Assembly: GCF_963675165.1 (NCBI RefSeq)
Contig: NC_087392.1
Location: 389,001-453,000 of the forward strand
DNA length: 64,000 bases
DNA from: Halichondria panicea
Taxonomy: Eukaryota; Porifera; Demospongiae; Suberitida; Halichondriidae
Reading direction: 5' to 3'
Below are positions 1-10,876 of the stretch, piece by piece (position 1 is the stretch's first letter; each line of letters begins with the position of its first letter). The notes beneath the pieces were generated by a model that was not told the origin of the DNA, ran no database searches, and saw only the letters and a list, made by a program, of their open reading frames with translations. Both the position numbers and the translations under genes were made by a program.

Positions 1-266
1 TGGAGGAATCAGAGCATGACATGAACTAAATCAAGTACATGCTTCTGTATATAATTACCGTATCCTCGCGAAAATACGCCCACCTTTTTCTTCAAGCAGT
101 TTAGGCTATTAGGGGGCGGGCGCTTAATCGCGAACGGCGGCTTTCACTCGAATATACGGTACTTAAGCGGATATATTTTCGTGAGTTTCTGCTATTTCTG
201 CAAATGAGAGTGAAATTGTGTACTCGCAGATAATAGGAAAATGCAAAGAATCTCACTTTGTGAGTA

Positions 267-451
267 CCATATAGCGCGAAATTTTCGAGGCACTTATATT
301 TCGTGGATTGGCCTCTAAAAGCTATTTCGTTGCACAATGTTCGCGGAATGACTGCTTACCGGAAGCCACGCCTTTAAAATATTTGCATGTTATAGCAGGT
401 AATTCTAATTAAAGAAAATTGTTCGTGGATTTAATTTTCGCGCTATACGGT
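267..451. mobile_element. Family A inverted-repeat element (MITE-like)
   Basis: One of at least six copies of a 185-235 bp non-coding element in this window. Its ends are inverted: TATAGCGCGAAATTTTCG on the left and CGCGCTATACGGT on the right. The interior has the recurrent words CGTGGATTGGCCTCTAAAAG and GAAGCCACGCCTTTAAA. This copy has a decayed left end (CCATATAG for CCGTATAG). A shorter element with ends ACCGTAT and ATACGGTA lies just to the left (about 56-166). No protein is encoded. Non-autonomous DNA transposon by structure. Confidence 0.6.
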
Positions 452-694
452 AATTAGAAATGCTATGAAAACATTAATTTCACAACTTAGAAAACAGTGA
501 AAACGCAAACAAATCTACTTGTGAAAATGCCTGCCACCTTAAGGTATAACAATGTAGGCAGCCCTCAAGTCTGCATACATTCATTAGGATGCTAGCTTTA
601 TTTCTGTGTCTCACTCTGTTAATTGGTACACTTAGCAGTATTCTTGGGAGGCAAAACTTTACGAAACTGTTGCTTAATTACTTTCGCAAATGCA

Positions 695-855
695 GGGCTG
701 CATCCAGGATTTTGGATCAGGGGGAAAATTGGGCAATTTAAAAATGTAGGAGGGGCAAAGTCATCAGAATTATAGCAGTACAAATGAATCTGCCAGATCC
801 TAGGGGGGGTGGAACTGTGTACCTCCCTCGCCCCCCCCCCCTTAATGCAGCCGTG
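695..855. mobile_element. 161-bp insertion flanked by 7-bp direct repeats AAATGCA
   Basis: The left end reads GGGCTGCATCCAGG and the right end AATGCAGCCGTG, so the ends are partly inverted. The interior has long G and C runs. AAATGCA is present at 688-694 and again at 856-862. Related intron sequence near 47635 shows the uninterrupted site GCAAATGCACATGGG, which acts as an empty-site control. No coding potential. Confidence 0.65.
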
Positions 856-1012
856 AAATGCACAGGAAAATCCAAGTAATTATAGATCGCCAGAGAACAA
901 TAAAATCCAGTGTATATAATTATATGACAACTCATGAGCTAGTGGGATCAGCACTGTACACACACTTACAACACTGAGTGAGTTAACTATAACAACATGG
1001 ATAGAGACTAAC

Positions 1013-1135
1013 TTGGTTGGAGCATCTTGTGCTTGCAATTGTGGCAGGGAGGCAATTCGTGCAGTCTAGCCTCCCTGGGCACACACACACATGCTGCAGC
1101 TCCCAGTTGAGCACCTGCAGCAGTTTATTGATGCC
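1013..1135 (-). pseudogene. Relic of Cys-rich exon E1 (CXC-RRM family)
   Basis: The reverse strand reads ASINCCRCSTGSCSMCVCAQGG and then a TAG. The start codon is gone (ACG for ATG). One base is lost after the GG pair, which puts the remaining Cys codons out of frame. The donor is still gttagt. A single decayed exon with no RRM exons in register beside it. Confidence 0.7.
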
Positions 1136-1307
1136 GTGTCGGAGAGCTAGAGAAGATGAGGCAGTGGAGATGAGATGGTTGGTAGTGGCTGCACGACTCA
1201 GTTTTGCATGATTGGTAGAGCTGGAGAGAGGATAAAGCTGGAGAGAGATGAATTTATATGAGTCGAATTATCGATGTATCTTGCATGTAGTGTTACGTAT
1301 TATATGT

Positions 1308-1536
1308 ATAGCGCGAAATTTTCGAGGGGCTTAATTTTTGCAGATTTTGTGGGTTAGAATTCTACACAAAATTAAAGTCCCCGAAAATTGTTCTTTAATT
1401 AGAATTACCTGCTATAACATGCAAAGATTTAAAGGCGTGACTTCCGGTAAGCAGTCATTCCGTGAACATTGTGCAACGAAATAGCTTTTGGAGGCCAATC
1501 CACGAAATATAAGTGCCTCGAAAATTTCACGCTATT
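1308..1536. mobile_element. Family A inverted-repeat element
   Basis: Begins TATAGCGCGAAATTTTCGAG and ends AAAATTTCACGCTATT. The interior matches the 267-451 copy but is inverted relative to it, including GACTTCCGGTAAGCAGTCAT. Both termini have substitutions, so the copy is old. Confidence 0.6.
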
Positions 1537-1659
1537 AATTATGGTAGTTGCATTCAATTTAAGCCAATGTGTGTTGCAAATGTTTTGTGGTTTCTGTCAA
1601 TAGTGCCAGCACATCACATAACACTCACAAAACAGGAACATACACATTCATTTACATTT

Positions 1660-2174
1660 TTCCTTTATTTATGGCTTTGTCCGCCGATCCTTTGTTCCAA
1701 GAATGTGGCGAACGCAAATCCTATAGAGACAGTAAGTAATGGCTACATTATTGTGAGTGGATGGTACACGTACTGAACTAATCCCTTGGTCCACTCCACC
1801 CAGCAGGGATGATGACACACTTTATACAAGGCAGAGCAGTATAGCACAAGTTATAATCGATCGAACCACTATACCCTTAATAATGACTTACACTAATTTC
1901 CCCAAACTGGCGGAGGGCCTGGCTTTTGTCCCCTTTAGTGCAACCTGCAGGCAGGCCACCTAGGTAAACCTTCTTCGATTTACTCTGTGAGGGAGTAGAG
2001 GAACCAGTGACATGAACTCAAGTTGAGTCAATGATATTCAGCTCATAATTATTAGCCTATAATTATACATTATATAACATGCATGCAGATGCAACAACAA
2101 TACACATGCACATGGTCACTCACTGAGCATTCCTTAGGAGGAGAGGAGGAGCGGACAATCACACTAGCTGGTAC
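1660..2174 (-). pseudogene. CXC-RRM cassette, RRM part (E3-E6), frameshifted
   Basis: Read on the minus strand. E3 at 2174-2124 is open and phase 0 (VPASVIVRSSSPPKECS). E4 at 1984-1892 is intact, 31 codons, beginning SKSKKVYLGGLPAG, with a good acceptor (ctcacag) and donor (gtaagt). E5 at 1819-1783 encodes CVIIPAGWSGPRG but its donor has become attagt. E6 from 1720 starts GFAFATF, then shifts frame before the SADKAINK-like helix. No E7 was found. The same subfamily as the intact gene at 45-48 kb. RRM halves this clear suggest recent decay. Alternative: a truncated product using E4 only. Confidence 0.65.
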
Positions 2175-2366
2175 CTGTGGAGGAGTGCAGGGGTCAATGA
2201 CATGAACTCAGATAAATTTACATCATGTGTAACGAATGGCAAGCTAAAGAATTTTTATGCTGCAACTGTGGATGTGAAACAAGAGTTAAAACGCAGCTGT
2301 TATTAATTTATCATTATAGGGGCAAATCCAACATAGCACACTCTATGATAATATGGGACACTCACG

Positions 2367-2440
2367 CTGCATTTTTTAAGCCTCAGGGCCCAGCGTGGTA
2401 GCTAGGGCTGGAGGTGGGGCTGGTGGGTTAGGGAGTGGAG
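2367..2440 (-). pseudogene. Decayed linker exon E2
   Basis: Minus strand: TAACCCACCAGCCCCACCTC, then an in-frame TAG, ending in LRLKKCS followed by a good gtgagtgt donor. A deletion in the GPMA region puts the two halves out of frame. 2450-2570 holds another partial copy of the same Pro-rich sequence. The exon lies where E2 would be expected between E1 at 3.2 kb and E3 at 2.15 kb. Confidence 0.5.
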
Positions 2441-2681
2441 AGCCTGTTCAGTATACGAGGCAGTGGATGGAGCTGGTGAGATTGGGGGTGGGGCAGAGCC
2501 TGCTGGTGGGTTACGTCCTGTGGGTGAGGGGGCCCTACTTGCCACCAGGGTGATCACCTTCTTGTGAGAGGTTCTATATAATATATTATTGTGCTCAGTA
2601 CATGCAATGCAATAATAATGTAGACAGCATTTTGAGTGATTTGGCTAAATCAATTCACAATTATGGCATACAGTCGTCTAA

Positions 2682-3267
2682 TCATTTTTTATTTATTTCA
2701 ACCTGTGGACAGAGTGCGTGCACGGTGCCAGCTAGCACATTCATGAAAACCTGTAGGTAAAAACTTACCCATGTTCTTTTTCTTTATAGCCTTTTCGGCC
2801 ACGTTTTCTTTAGCATGGCAAAGGCGAACCCTAGAGACAGCAAGTAATGGTTCAGCTACTACAATATTGTGAGTGGCTGGTACTAACCCTCTTCCTTCCT
2901 TCCTTTTCTCCCTCCTGGTACGACCAGACTCTGTACAAGAGAGAAGTATAGCATAAGTTAATTTGTCAAACCACCACCCTTAATAATGACTCACGCTGGT
3001 GCCGCCAAAACAACGGAGGGCTCCCTGATATCCCCTTCGGTGGTACGTGCAGGGAGGCCTCCCAAATAAATTTCTATGGATGCCGTCTGTGAGGGGGTGA
3101 TCCCATGAAAATTACCCGCTATACGGTATAACAATATGGATAGAGAGACTAACCTGGTTTGTACAGCTGCTTCCAGGGTGGCATTTGGTACAAGGTGTGC
3201 CCCTCTGGGCACACACACAACTTTGGCAGGAGCCTTTTGTGCACCTGCAACAGCATGATATGGACAT
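2682..3267 (-). pseudogene. CXC-RRM cassette with intact E1 but damaged RRM
   Basis: E1 at 3267-3154 is fully open: MSISCCCRCTKGSCQSCV, then CAQRG and a second Cys cluster ending CTNQ, followed by gttagtct. It lies downstream of a conserved TATA-box promoter block (3391-3450). Only about 70 bp separate it from E4 (3086-2995, TASIEIYLGGLPARTTEGD), and that intron contains the end of a family B element, so E2 and E3 appear deleted. E4 has lost one base in the ALR codons and shifts frame. E5 (near 2945-2900) and E6 (near 2850-2785, GFAFAMLKK then frameshift) are also damaged. E7 at 2702-2682 reads VEINKK and stop. A short E1-only product is possible. A full RRM is not. Confidence 0.65.
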
Positions 3268-3390
3268 TGTCACGGAATAGAGCCTAGGTAGGTCAAGGTA
3301 TAGAGGGATGATCGATGCACTGAAGAAGCCTTACAGAGGGATGATCAATGACTGAAGAAGCCTTGTTGCTGATTGTTCAGCACTGCAAAA

Positions 3391-3450
3391 GTCCGCTCTT
3401 TTATAACAATTATGAGGAGAGGAAGTGGGCGTGGGGCCACAGCTACGTAC
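3391..3450 (-). promoter_or_regulatory. Conserved family promoter block (TATA plus GC/ETS-like sites)
   Basis: On the minus strand, GTGGCCCCACGCCCACTTCC is followed by CTC, a short spacer and GTTATAAAAGAGC. The same block precedes the E1 copies at 10681, 29385 and 47847. It contains a CCACGCCC box (SP/KLF-like), ACTTCC (ETS-like) and a TATA box about 135 bp before the E1 start codon. Confidence 0.6.
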
Positions 3451-3526
3451 ATGGGAAAATGCAATTTTTATAGACCACCTAACCCTCTATTAGATAGTGG
3501 GACTGCATGCACACACACAACACCGA

Positions 3527-3722
3527 GTCCGTATAACGGGTAAGTTTCGCGGGGTAAAAATTTGTAACTCCAAAAACGGTGGTTTTCGTGAGTAAATATT
3601 TAGTTTAGTCTCGTTACATGCACTGCATTCCATTCCAGTAAGCCACGCCTACGTTAAAATTTTGTGGAGGTCAGCTTGCCCATGAATATTTACCCCACGA
3701 AAATTACCCGCTATACGGTATA
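3527..3722. mobile_element. Family B inverted-repeat element
   Basis: Left end ACGGGTAAGTTTCGCGGGG, right end CCCCACGAAAATTACCCGCT, followed by ATACGGT. The interior includes CCACGCCTACGTTAAAAT. Other copies: 43994-44178 (complete), 7684-7766 (partial) and a remnant near 3106-3130. Short, non-coding, MITE-like. Confidence 0.6.
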
Positions 3723-3743
3723 ACAATATGGATAGAGACTAAC

Positions 3744-3850
3744 CTTATTTGTGCACCTGCCTCCAGTTGCTGCAAGGTGTGCCTCCCTGGGCACACACAC
3801 AGCTGTGGGTGGTATGAGGCCGTCATGCATCAGCAGCGTTTAGATGCCAT
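3744..3850 (-). pseudogene. Relic of Cys-rich exon E1
   Basis: Starts MASKRCC and then meets TGA. Downstream, the CVCAQGG-type and CSN-type words remain in another frame, followed by a gttagtct donor. It sits directly beside a family B element. Confidence 0.6.
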
Positions 3851-4208
3851 TATGGTACAGATAGAGAGAGATGATGCCGGGAACTGGAGTACTGCAGAGA
3901 GATGAACATGTAGTGGCTGCTGGCAGACACTGAGATTGCAGATATGAGTTGATTGTGCACTCCAAGTGGGCGTGGGGACAAAGCTGAATAGAGAGAATGT
4001 AGGGATACTGTGTATCAATGTGGATACCTAATTTAATTACCATGACATGCATTGCATAACAATTTACGAAACTGATTAATTTTGCAAATGGCACATGGGA
4101 AAATGCAATTTTTATAGACCACCTAACCCTCTATGACAACTCATGAGCTAGTGGGACCAGCACTGCATGCCCGCTATACGGCATATAACAACATGGATAG
4201 AGACTAAC

Positions 4209-4307
4209 CTTGTTTGTGCACCTGTAGCTCGTGCCAGGGATGCAGTTGCTGCCGGTCAGCTGTTGCACGTTCCAGACGTGTATTTGCAGCATATAGATAG
4301 AAGCCAT
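4209..4307 (-). pseudogene. Relic of Cys-rich exon E1 with internal deletion
   Basis: Minus strand MASIYML, then a frameshift. The segment that normally encodes CVCAQGGR is deleted, joining the GTCNS half directly to the tail. The donor gttagtct is retained. Closely related to the copy at 7911-7790. Confidence 0.55.
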
Positions 4308-4479
4308 GGGCCTGGTGTGTTGCGGCAGAGCTAGACGACGTTGAGGAGGTGAGATTTGGGGGGAAATCGATGTGGCAGATGCTGAGAGCTGGCAGACTTA
4401 ATTATTTTTGCAAATGCATGCACCAGAAAACAATAAAATCCAGTATATATATGACAACTCATGAGTTAGTGGGCCCAGC

Positions 4480-5480
4480 ACTGCATGCATGTTATATAGT
4501 ATAATTATCAGGACAAGTTGATGGGAATATAGAACTAACTGCGTTTATAGTATAAGCTTATATGCCACAATAAACTACGTCCTTACCTGACACCCGAGGT
4601 CCTGGTGTGGAGAGAGAGGGACTCCTCTAGCAATGGTGTGGACACTAGGACTGGAGTTTCCACCTCCAGGAGGTCCAAAGAAGCGTCTGGAGAACAAGAC
4701 AGTGATCTTTACTTGTGTCAGGCCGAGTCCCCTCAGGGGTGTAGTATATCGAGGCCACTATAGAGAGAGAGTTAAAGCTCATGCCACAATAAACTATAGG
4801 TCCTTACTTGGTATCCGAGGTCCACCAGACGAGTCTGCCAGGGGGTTGTGGGGAGGGGTCAGCTATAGAGAGAAGATATAGATAGAGTGTCAAAACAGTT
4901 AATAGTTTAATGCCGAGTAAGGGCACCAAACAAGATAACTAACTGTCTGTGAACTTCAGTACAATGCACTCACCCAACACAGGTGTCCCCCCCAGAGCTT
5001 CCTCTGCACTCCCCCAACACAGGTGTCCCCCCCCAGAGCTTCCTCTGCACTCCCCCAACACAGGTGTCCCCCCCAGAGCTTCCTCTGCACTCACCCAACA
5101 CAAGTGTCCCCCCCAGAGCTTCCTCTGCCTACGAGATGTGTACAGTAATAATGACAACATGATAGCCTCTCCAATCACCCGTCGCCTCTCTTTCCTCAGC
5201 AGATCACACACCTACAGGGGAGGATAAGAACATTAACAATCTGTTCATTGTCAAACAATTAATGTGGCCTTCCAGTTGTCACGGTGCGATTTGGGTATCC
5301 CATGCATTCGCAATTGTTCTAGCCATAATTATATACATGCAATGATTCCAGGCATGGGGAACCCACCACTTTCAACCCCACCAGCTGCCACAGGCCCGAG
5401 GCTTAGGGTCAAAAGATGTGTCCCGTATTACGTATCATTGAGTGTGGTATATAATGATATAAGTTAGTACATGCAGCATA
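4480..5480. repeat. 1-kb direct duplication, copy 1 (partner 8335-9135)
   Basis: Shares long near-identical stretches with 8335-9135, including TTATCAGGACAAGTTGATGG, the minisatellite below and a plus-strand E2-like stretch (PPAATGPRLRVKRC at 5375-5432). On the minus strand there may be exons of an unrecognised gene: 5216-5175 (VCDLLRKERRRVIGEAI after a ctgtag acceptor) and about 4880-4810 (LTPPHNPLADSSGGPR before gtaagg). Confidence 0.5.
4971..5130. repeat. Minisatellite, about 39-bp unit, four copies
   Basis: The unit contains CCCAACACAGGTGTCCCCCC followed by AGAGCTTCCTCTGCACTC, repeated about four times with C-run length changes. It produces long but meaningless reading frames on both strands. 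Confidence 0.8.
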
Positions 5481-5736
5481 ACAAATTATTAGCATATTAG
5501 CATGCTATATAGTCAGTACCAAAATGGGTTATGTATGTTAATTCAGTTCTTTCAATCTACTTGCCATCATGGTGATCATGCACCTTCTTGTGAGAGGTTC
5601 TATATATTGTGTACAGTGCATGCAACACAATGTAGACAGCATTTGAGTGATTTGGCTAAAATCAATTCACACACATATACGTACACACAAACACTCTAAT
5701 TAAAAATACAATTAACCAACACAAGTACATACACCA

Positions 5737-7611
5737 CTACTCTTTTTTTTTATTTCCACTTGCAGACAAAGTGCATGCATGGTGCCAGCACATCACACAA
5801 AATTCGAAAAACAGGAACAAATTAAAAACTTACACTTTTTCCTTTGATCAATATTTTTTTTCTTTTCTACTGCCATTCTTGCCGATTCTTCTGAAAAAAA
5901 TCTAGCGAAGGCAAACCCTGGAGACAGAAAGTATAATGGTTTACTTATACAATATTGTGAGTGGATGGTACTAACCCCTCCCTTCCCTTCGCCCAGGGAT
6001 GTCCACCGACTGCAGAACAGAGAAGTAAAGCACATGTTAATTTGTCGAACCACCATGCACTTAAAAATGACTCACGCTGGTTCCTCCAAAGCAATGGAGG
6101 GCACTTCGTATTTCCCCCTTTGTTGTCTTGGGAGGGAGGCCTCCCATGTAAATTTCTTTAGATGCTGTCTGTGAGGGGTAGAGGAACCAGTTATATATGT
6201 ATATTTAGCTCATTATTAAATATTATCTTTCAAAATAGTAACATGCATATAATTATATATATACGTTTCCTCGAGCATGAATATCATTGTGAATGCGTAT
6301 ATATATATAGTGGTTAGCTCTCTACAGATTTCTGTGTTAGAGTAGTATAGTGTCGTTGTTGGCTTTGTTCATGCGAGACAGTGACTGAAGAGTTATACAC
6401 AACTCCAATGCATCTTGTCGACCTATTGATAGGCATACTTTTTCCATTTAAAAAACTCGAGCCCCCCCCCCCCCCCCCTATTGTGAAATTGCTTCATACA
6501 CCACTGATACAGATATAGATATAGAACACGCACACATGCATGCCGATACAACATAAAACAAATCGTTTGCGCGGCTTGAATTTATACAAATAGGCAATCT
6601 TGTACTATATATAATTCAGGAATTCGAGCATAACTACATATAATACATGTATGCGCGCACATGCATGGTCACTCACTGAACATTTCCTCTTAGGTGGAGG
6701 GGGAACTAGCTGACTAGCGGGAACCTGTGGAGGGGTCAATGACATGAACTCAAGCTTAATAGTGCAGAGCACATGCATGCATGCCACGTGATAACTACAA
6801 TCAGACATGCATAACGAATGGCGTGCTAATGGTTGTTTTTATTTTGCTAACTGCATGTGGATATGAAACAATAGTATGTTATAGCCAATAATATACTTCT
6901 ATCATATAGGGGCGATTGCCAAGCGATTCCAATATATCACACTCTATATGATACTACTGGACACTCACGCATCTCTTGAGCCTCAGGGCCATTGGGCCCA
7001 GCGTTAGAGGTGGGGCTGGTGGGTTTGGGAGTGGAGTGGCCTGTGAGGGAATTGGAGGAATCACATGAACTAAATCAAGTACATGCTTCCGTACTATTGT
7101 ACTACAAACACCTAGTGATAACTGGTTCAGTCTTGTATACGATGCGAGTGCATAAAAACAGCTGCCATAATTATATACTAAACAGGGCTTCACCTATATA
7201 GCCTTACATGCACAGCTCAGTATAATCATACAGAATGATATAGGTCTGCATACATGAAGTAGTGGTAGCTTAATCCTGTACACTTGTATGGTTTTATTAT
7301 TTATTCTGAGCAGTATTCTCAGGAGGCAAACATTTACGAAACGAAGCCAATGCACACGAGAAAAAATAATAGACCACTAGTAATTTTATAGACCACTATC
7401 GACCATGCACCAGAGAACAAGTGTATAATTTTGAGTTATGACAACCCTAGTGGGACCAGCACTGCTTGCACACACACAACACTGAGTATTAACATGGATA
7501 GAGACTAACCTGGTTGGAGCATCTTTGGCTGTTGCAAGTTGTACACGGTGTGCTCCCCTGGGCACACACACACCCGCTACATACTCCCGTTGTACATCTG
7601 CAGCATGACAT
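5737..7611 (-). CDS. CXC-RRM gene, inverted twin of 29385-31280
   Basis: Seven exons on the minus strand: E1 7611-7510 (MSCCRCTTGVCSGCV..., ends CSNQ), E2 7040-6969 (ATPLPNPPAPP...LRLKRC), E3 6724-6677 (VPASQLVPPPPKRKCS), E4 6168-6076 (TASKEIYMGGLPPKTTKGE...), E5 6009-5976 (SVDIPGRREGR), E6 5917-5834 (GFAFARF), E7 about 5758-5737. E1-E4 are phase 0. E5-E6 join in phase 1 and rebuild RNP1 as RGFAFARF. E6 is 84 nt where the twin has 83, because of one extra A in a poly-A run. The E7 acceptor is moved one base (gcaag for gcag). Together these keep the EIKKK end in frame but lose the usual stop, giving a short extension. It is either a working gene with a changed C-terminus or very recently broken. 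The promoter lacks the usual GC block, because a family B element lies at 7684-7766. Likely a nuclear RNA- or DNA-binding protein. Confidence 0.65.
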
Positions 7612-7789
7612 GTTGATGTGAGGTAGGTGGCCGGTGGATGAGCAGTTGAAGAGCAGTTGAAGATAATATATAGTAGAGCCACGCCTACGTTAAAATTTCG
7701 TGGAGGTCAGCCTGCCCACGAAAATAATGAATATTTTACCCCATGAAAATTACCTGCTATACGGTATAACAACATGGATAGAGACTAAC

Positions 7790-7911
7790 CTTATTGGTGC
7801 ACCTGTAGCTCGTGCCAGGGATGCAGTTGCTGCCGGTTCTACCTTCTTGGGCACACACACACAGCTGTTGCACAATCCAGTCGTGTACTTGCAGCTGCAT
7901 TTAGATGCCAT
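7790..7911 (-). pseudogene. Relic of E1, TG-repeat frameshift
   Basis: Starts MASKCSCKYTTGLCNSCVCV, then shifts. The TG run that encodes CVCA has six repeats where intact copies have five. The second Cys cluster is therefore read out of frame, although the sequence remains and the donor gttagtct is kept. Confidence 0.65.
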
Positions 7912-8077
7912 GGGCCTGGTGTGTTGCGGCAGAGCTAGACAATGTTGAGGAGGTGAGATTTGGGGGGAAATCGATGTGGCAGATGCTGAGAGCTGGGATG
8001 GAGATGGCAGACTTAATTATTTTTGCAAATGCACCAGAAAACAATAAAATCCAGTATATATAAAAATCCAAGTATAT

Positions 8078-8298
8078 ACCGTATAGCGCGAATTTTTCGA
8101 GGCACTTATATTTCGTGGATTGGCCTCTAAAATCCATTTCGTTGCACAATGTTCGCGGAAAATGACTGCTTACCGGAAGCCACGCCTTTAAATATTTGCA
8201 TGATAGCAGGTAATTCTAATTAAAGAACAATTTTGTAGACTTAATTTTCGTGTAGAATTCTAACCCACGAAATCTGCGAAAATTTCGCGCTATACGGT
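8078..8298. mobile_element. Family A inverted-repeat element, near-complete ends
   Basis: Begins ACCGTATAGCGCGAATTTTTC and ends AAATTTCGCGCTATACGGT. It is the best-preserved copy with 27069-27263 and 47223-47453. Inserted next to the conserved intron-1 block of a cassette. Non-coding. Confidence 0.7.
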
Positions 8299-8334
8299 AT
8301 ATGACAACTCATGAGCTAGTGGGCCCAGCACTGC

Positions 8335-9135
8335 ATGCATGTTATATAGTATAATTATCAGGACAAGTTGATGGGAATATAGAACTAACTGCGTTTATAG
8401 TATAAGCTTATATGCCACAATAAACTATAGATCCTTACTTGGTATCCGAGGTCCACCAGACGAGTCTGCCAGGGGGTTGTGGGGAGGGGTCAGCTATAGA
8501 GAGAAGATATAGATAGAGTGTCAAAACAATTAATAGTTTATAATGCCGAGTAAGGGCACCAAACAAGATAACTTGTCTATGAACTTCAGTACAATGCACT
8601 CACCCAACACAGGTGTCCCCCCAGCACTCCCCCAACACAGGTGTCCCCCCCAGAGCTTCCTCTGCACTCCCCCAACACAGGTGTCCCCCCTAGAGCTTCC
8701 TCTGCACTCACCCAACACAGGTGTCCCCCCAGAGCTTCCTCTGCACTCACCCAACACTGTCCCCCCAGAGCTTCCTCTGCCTACGAGATGTGTACAGTAA
8801 TAATGACAACATGATATCCTAGCAACATACCTCCATCACCCGTCGCCTCTCTTCCCTCAGCAGTTCACACACCTACAGGGGAGGATAAGAACATTATAAT
8901 AATCTGTTCATTGTCAAATAATTAATGTGGGCTTCGGTGCGATTTGAGTATCCCATGCATTTGCAATTGTTCTAGTCATAATTATATACAATAATACGAA
9001 TGATTCCAGGCATGGGGAACCCACCACTTTCAACCCCACCAGCTGCTGCCACAGGCCCGAGGCTTAGGGTCAAAAGATGTGTCCCGTATTACGTATCATT
9101 GAGTGTGGTATATAATGATATAAGTTAGCACATGC
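8335..9135. repeat. 1-kb direct duplication, copy 2 (partner 4480-5480)
   Basis: Contains a shorter minisatellite (8596-8780) with the same 39-bp unit as copy 1. On the minus strand at 8872-8831 there is a clean short exon reading VCELLREERRRVME, bounded by ctgtag and gtatgt, which suggests a coiled-coil gene of unknown identity. A plus-strand E2-like stretch ending LRVKRC (about 9015-9075) has lost its gtgagt donor. Confidence 0.5.
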
Positions 9136-9363
9136 AGCATAAAAGCATATTAGCATGCTATTCGTTACAGCATGACCATTGGCCAATGGGTATGTATGTT
9201 AATTCTGTACCAATTTGAGTTCACGTCGTCGGTATACCTGCTAGTGCATCTGCCCCTCCTCTTAAGAGAAAGTGCCCAGATAATTGCAGCGCAGCATGGC
9301 ACGACCTCCAGCAATATCCCCACCAGCTATATCTGCATGGTTCCTCTATGCAACACTACCTCG

Positions 9364-9626
9364 AAGAAGGTACACTTGGGCGGAAGTTGTACCAAAGCCA
9401 ACATCACAGAGGCCCTTCGCCAGTTTGGGCCAATTAGTGTAATTCATATATTATTAAGGGTATATAGTTTGCAATTAACCAAGACACACAAAACTATAGT
9501 GATAGTATAATTATAATTCAAGATGAAACAATTATCGACAAAACAATGTACGATTAGGAAAATTTAGACACATTGGCCTTCCGGTGCCACCAGTGAGGCC
9601 CTCCGCCAGTTTGGCCCCACCAGCGT
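9364..9626 (+). pseudogene. Two decayed E4 (RRM first half) copies
   Basis: The first reads KKVHLGGSCTKANITEALRQ and ends with a weak gtaatt donor at 9438. The RNP2 Leu is replaced by Ser and no acceptor is visible. The second (9578-9626) keeps only GLP and ATSEALRQFGPTS with a one-base shift between them, then gtgagtca. Same subfamily as E4 at 45530-45438. At 9727-9763 an E3 relic has a TAG. Confidence 0.5.
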
Positions 9627-9966
9627 GAGTCATTATTAAGGGTATAGTCCTTCTATAGATGTCGTATGTATGTATGTATGCACTGCACTGAGTTCATGTC
9701 ATTGACCTCCTGCACTCCCTCCACAGCTACCCGGTAGTGTATAGTTCAAAAGAGGAGGTGTGCTGTGAGTGACCGTGCCATACATGTGCATGTGTATATG
9801 TGTTAATTTACATGCAGTATAATTATGCTGCTATTTGTAGTTTATAGCATTTGCATGCTATACTAAATTCAAAGGTTTCTAGTCGTGCATTGCCAAACGC
9901 TACAGTAAGATATTATATCATTGACTCAACTTGACTTCATGTCAATGGTTCCTAACTCCCTCACAG

Positions 9967-10352
9967 ACAGCATCCAAAAAAATTTATTTGGGTGGCCTAT
10001 CAGGCCTCACTGTAAGAGACGTAAAGGAGGCCCTCCTTCCCCTCTACGGGGAAAGCGTGAGTCATTATTAATGGTATAGTAGTTTAGTCGATTAACTTGT
10101 GCTATACTTCTCTGTTGCATATAGATGGTGATCATGCCAACACAGGGCTTCGGGTTTGCAACCCTACAAACATGTGCATGCCGGGGGGAGTGGACCGCGG
10201 GGTTAGTACAGTATACCATCCGCTCAAAATAATGTAGCCATTATATACTAATCTTGCTGTCTCCAGGTTTCGCCTTCGCTACATTTAAAAATAAAACATC
10301 TGCTCAAGAGGCAATAAAAAAAATTTCGTTGCAATTAACGGAAAAAAAGGAA
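9967..10352 (+). pseudogene. RRM exon set (E4, chimeric E5/E6, E6) without a matching E1
   Basis: E4 at 9967-10056 is intact (TASKKIYLGGLSGLTVRDVK...) with good splice sites. The next exon, 10125-10201, starts MVIMPTQGFGFATL and then runs into an E5-type end (GEWTAG) before gttagtac, so an RNP1-bearing exon is fused to the tail of a separate E5. E6 at 10267-10352 is open (GFAFATFKNKTSAQEAIKK...) but has a weak gttaat donor. Phases of the last two do not match, so the RRM is not restored as a unit. Confidence 0.5.
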
Positions 10353-10571
10353 GTTAATGTGCATGCATGCATGTTCCTGTTATGTGATGTGCTGGCACCA
10401 CATGCACATTATATTACTTTGTCTACGAAGCCATCAACTACATGTATTACAATGTACTGTGTATATACCGTATCTAGCGGGTTATTTTATCATCGAAAAT
10501 TACCGCAATCAATACTCATGTATTTGTACTGTGTGGGTGTTGGCTCATGTAAATTACTAGCAATAGTGGGG

Positions 10572-10620
10572 GTGTACGTAGCCCCACGCCCACTTCCGCT
10601 CATAATCGCTATAAAACCGA
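10572..10620 (+). promoter_or_regulatory. Conserved family promoter block
   Basis: GCCCCACGCCCACTTCCGCT, then CATAATCGCTATAAAACC. TATA box about 70 bp upstream of the E1 start at 10681. Same block as at 29245-29300. Confidence 0.55.
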
Positions 10621-10680
10621 GTCTACTATATACTTCAAATGTTCAACTGCTCATCCACCGGCCACCTACCTCACATCAAC

Positions 10681-10749
10681 ATGTCGTGCTGCTGCAGATG
10701 TAAAACTGGAGTTTGCAGCGGGTGTGTGTGTGCCCAGGGAGGCTTTTAA
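10681..10749 (+). pseudogene. E1 truncated after the first Cys cluster
   Basis: MSCCCRCKTGVCSGCVCAQG, then GF and TAA. The second Cys cluster and donor are replaced by unrelated sequence. Its promoter and 5' leader look intact, so a 22-aa peptide could still be made. No downstream RRM exons are in register. Confidence 0.55.
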
Positions 10750-10876
10750 TTGTTTATTATCCTCCATAATTAGCAGCCGAGGAGGCTATACATCAGTAAA
10801 TCATTATTAGTAGTACGTTACATTATGCTATACACGAATTCATGTCAATAAGAATGTTATCATCTCTTTTCTTCCC

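Noticed and set aside
4939-5227. 90-92 codon frames repeating a Gly/Cys/Trp or Pro/Ser unit
   Set aside because: Both strands are open because of the 39-bp minisatellite. No splice sites or start context support either.
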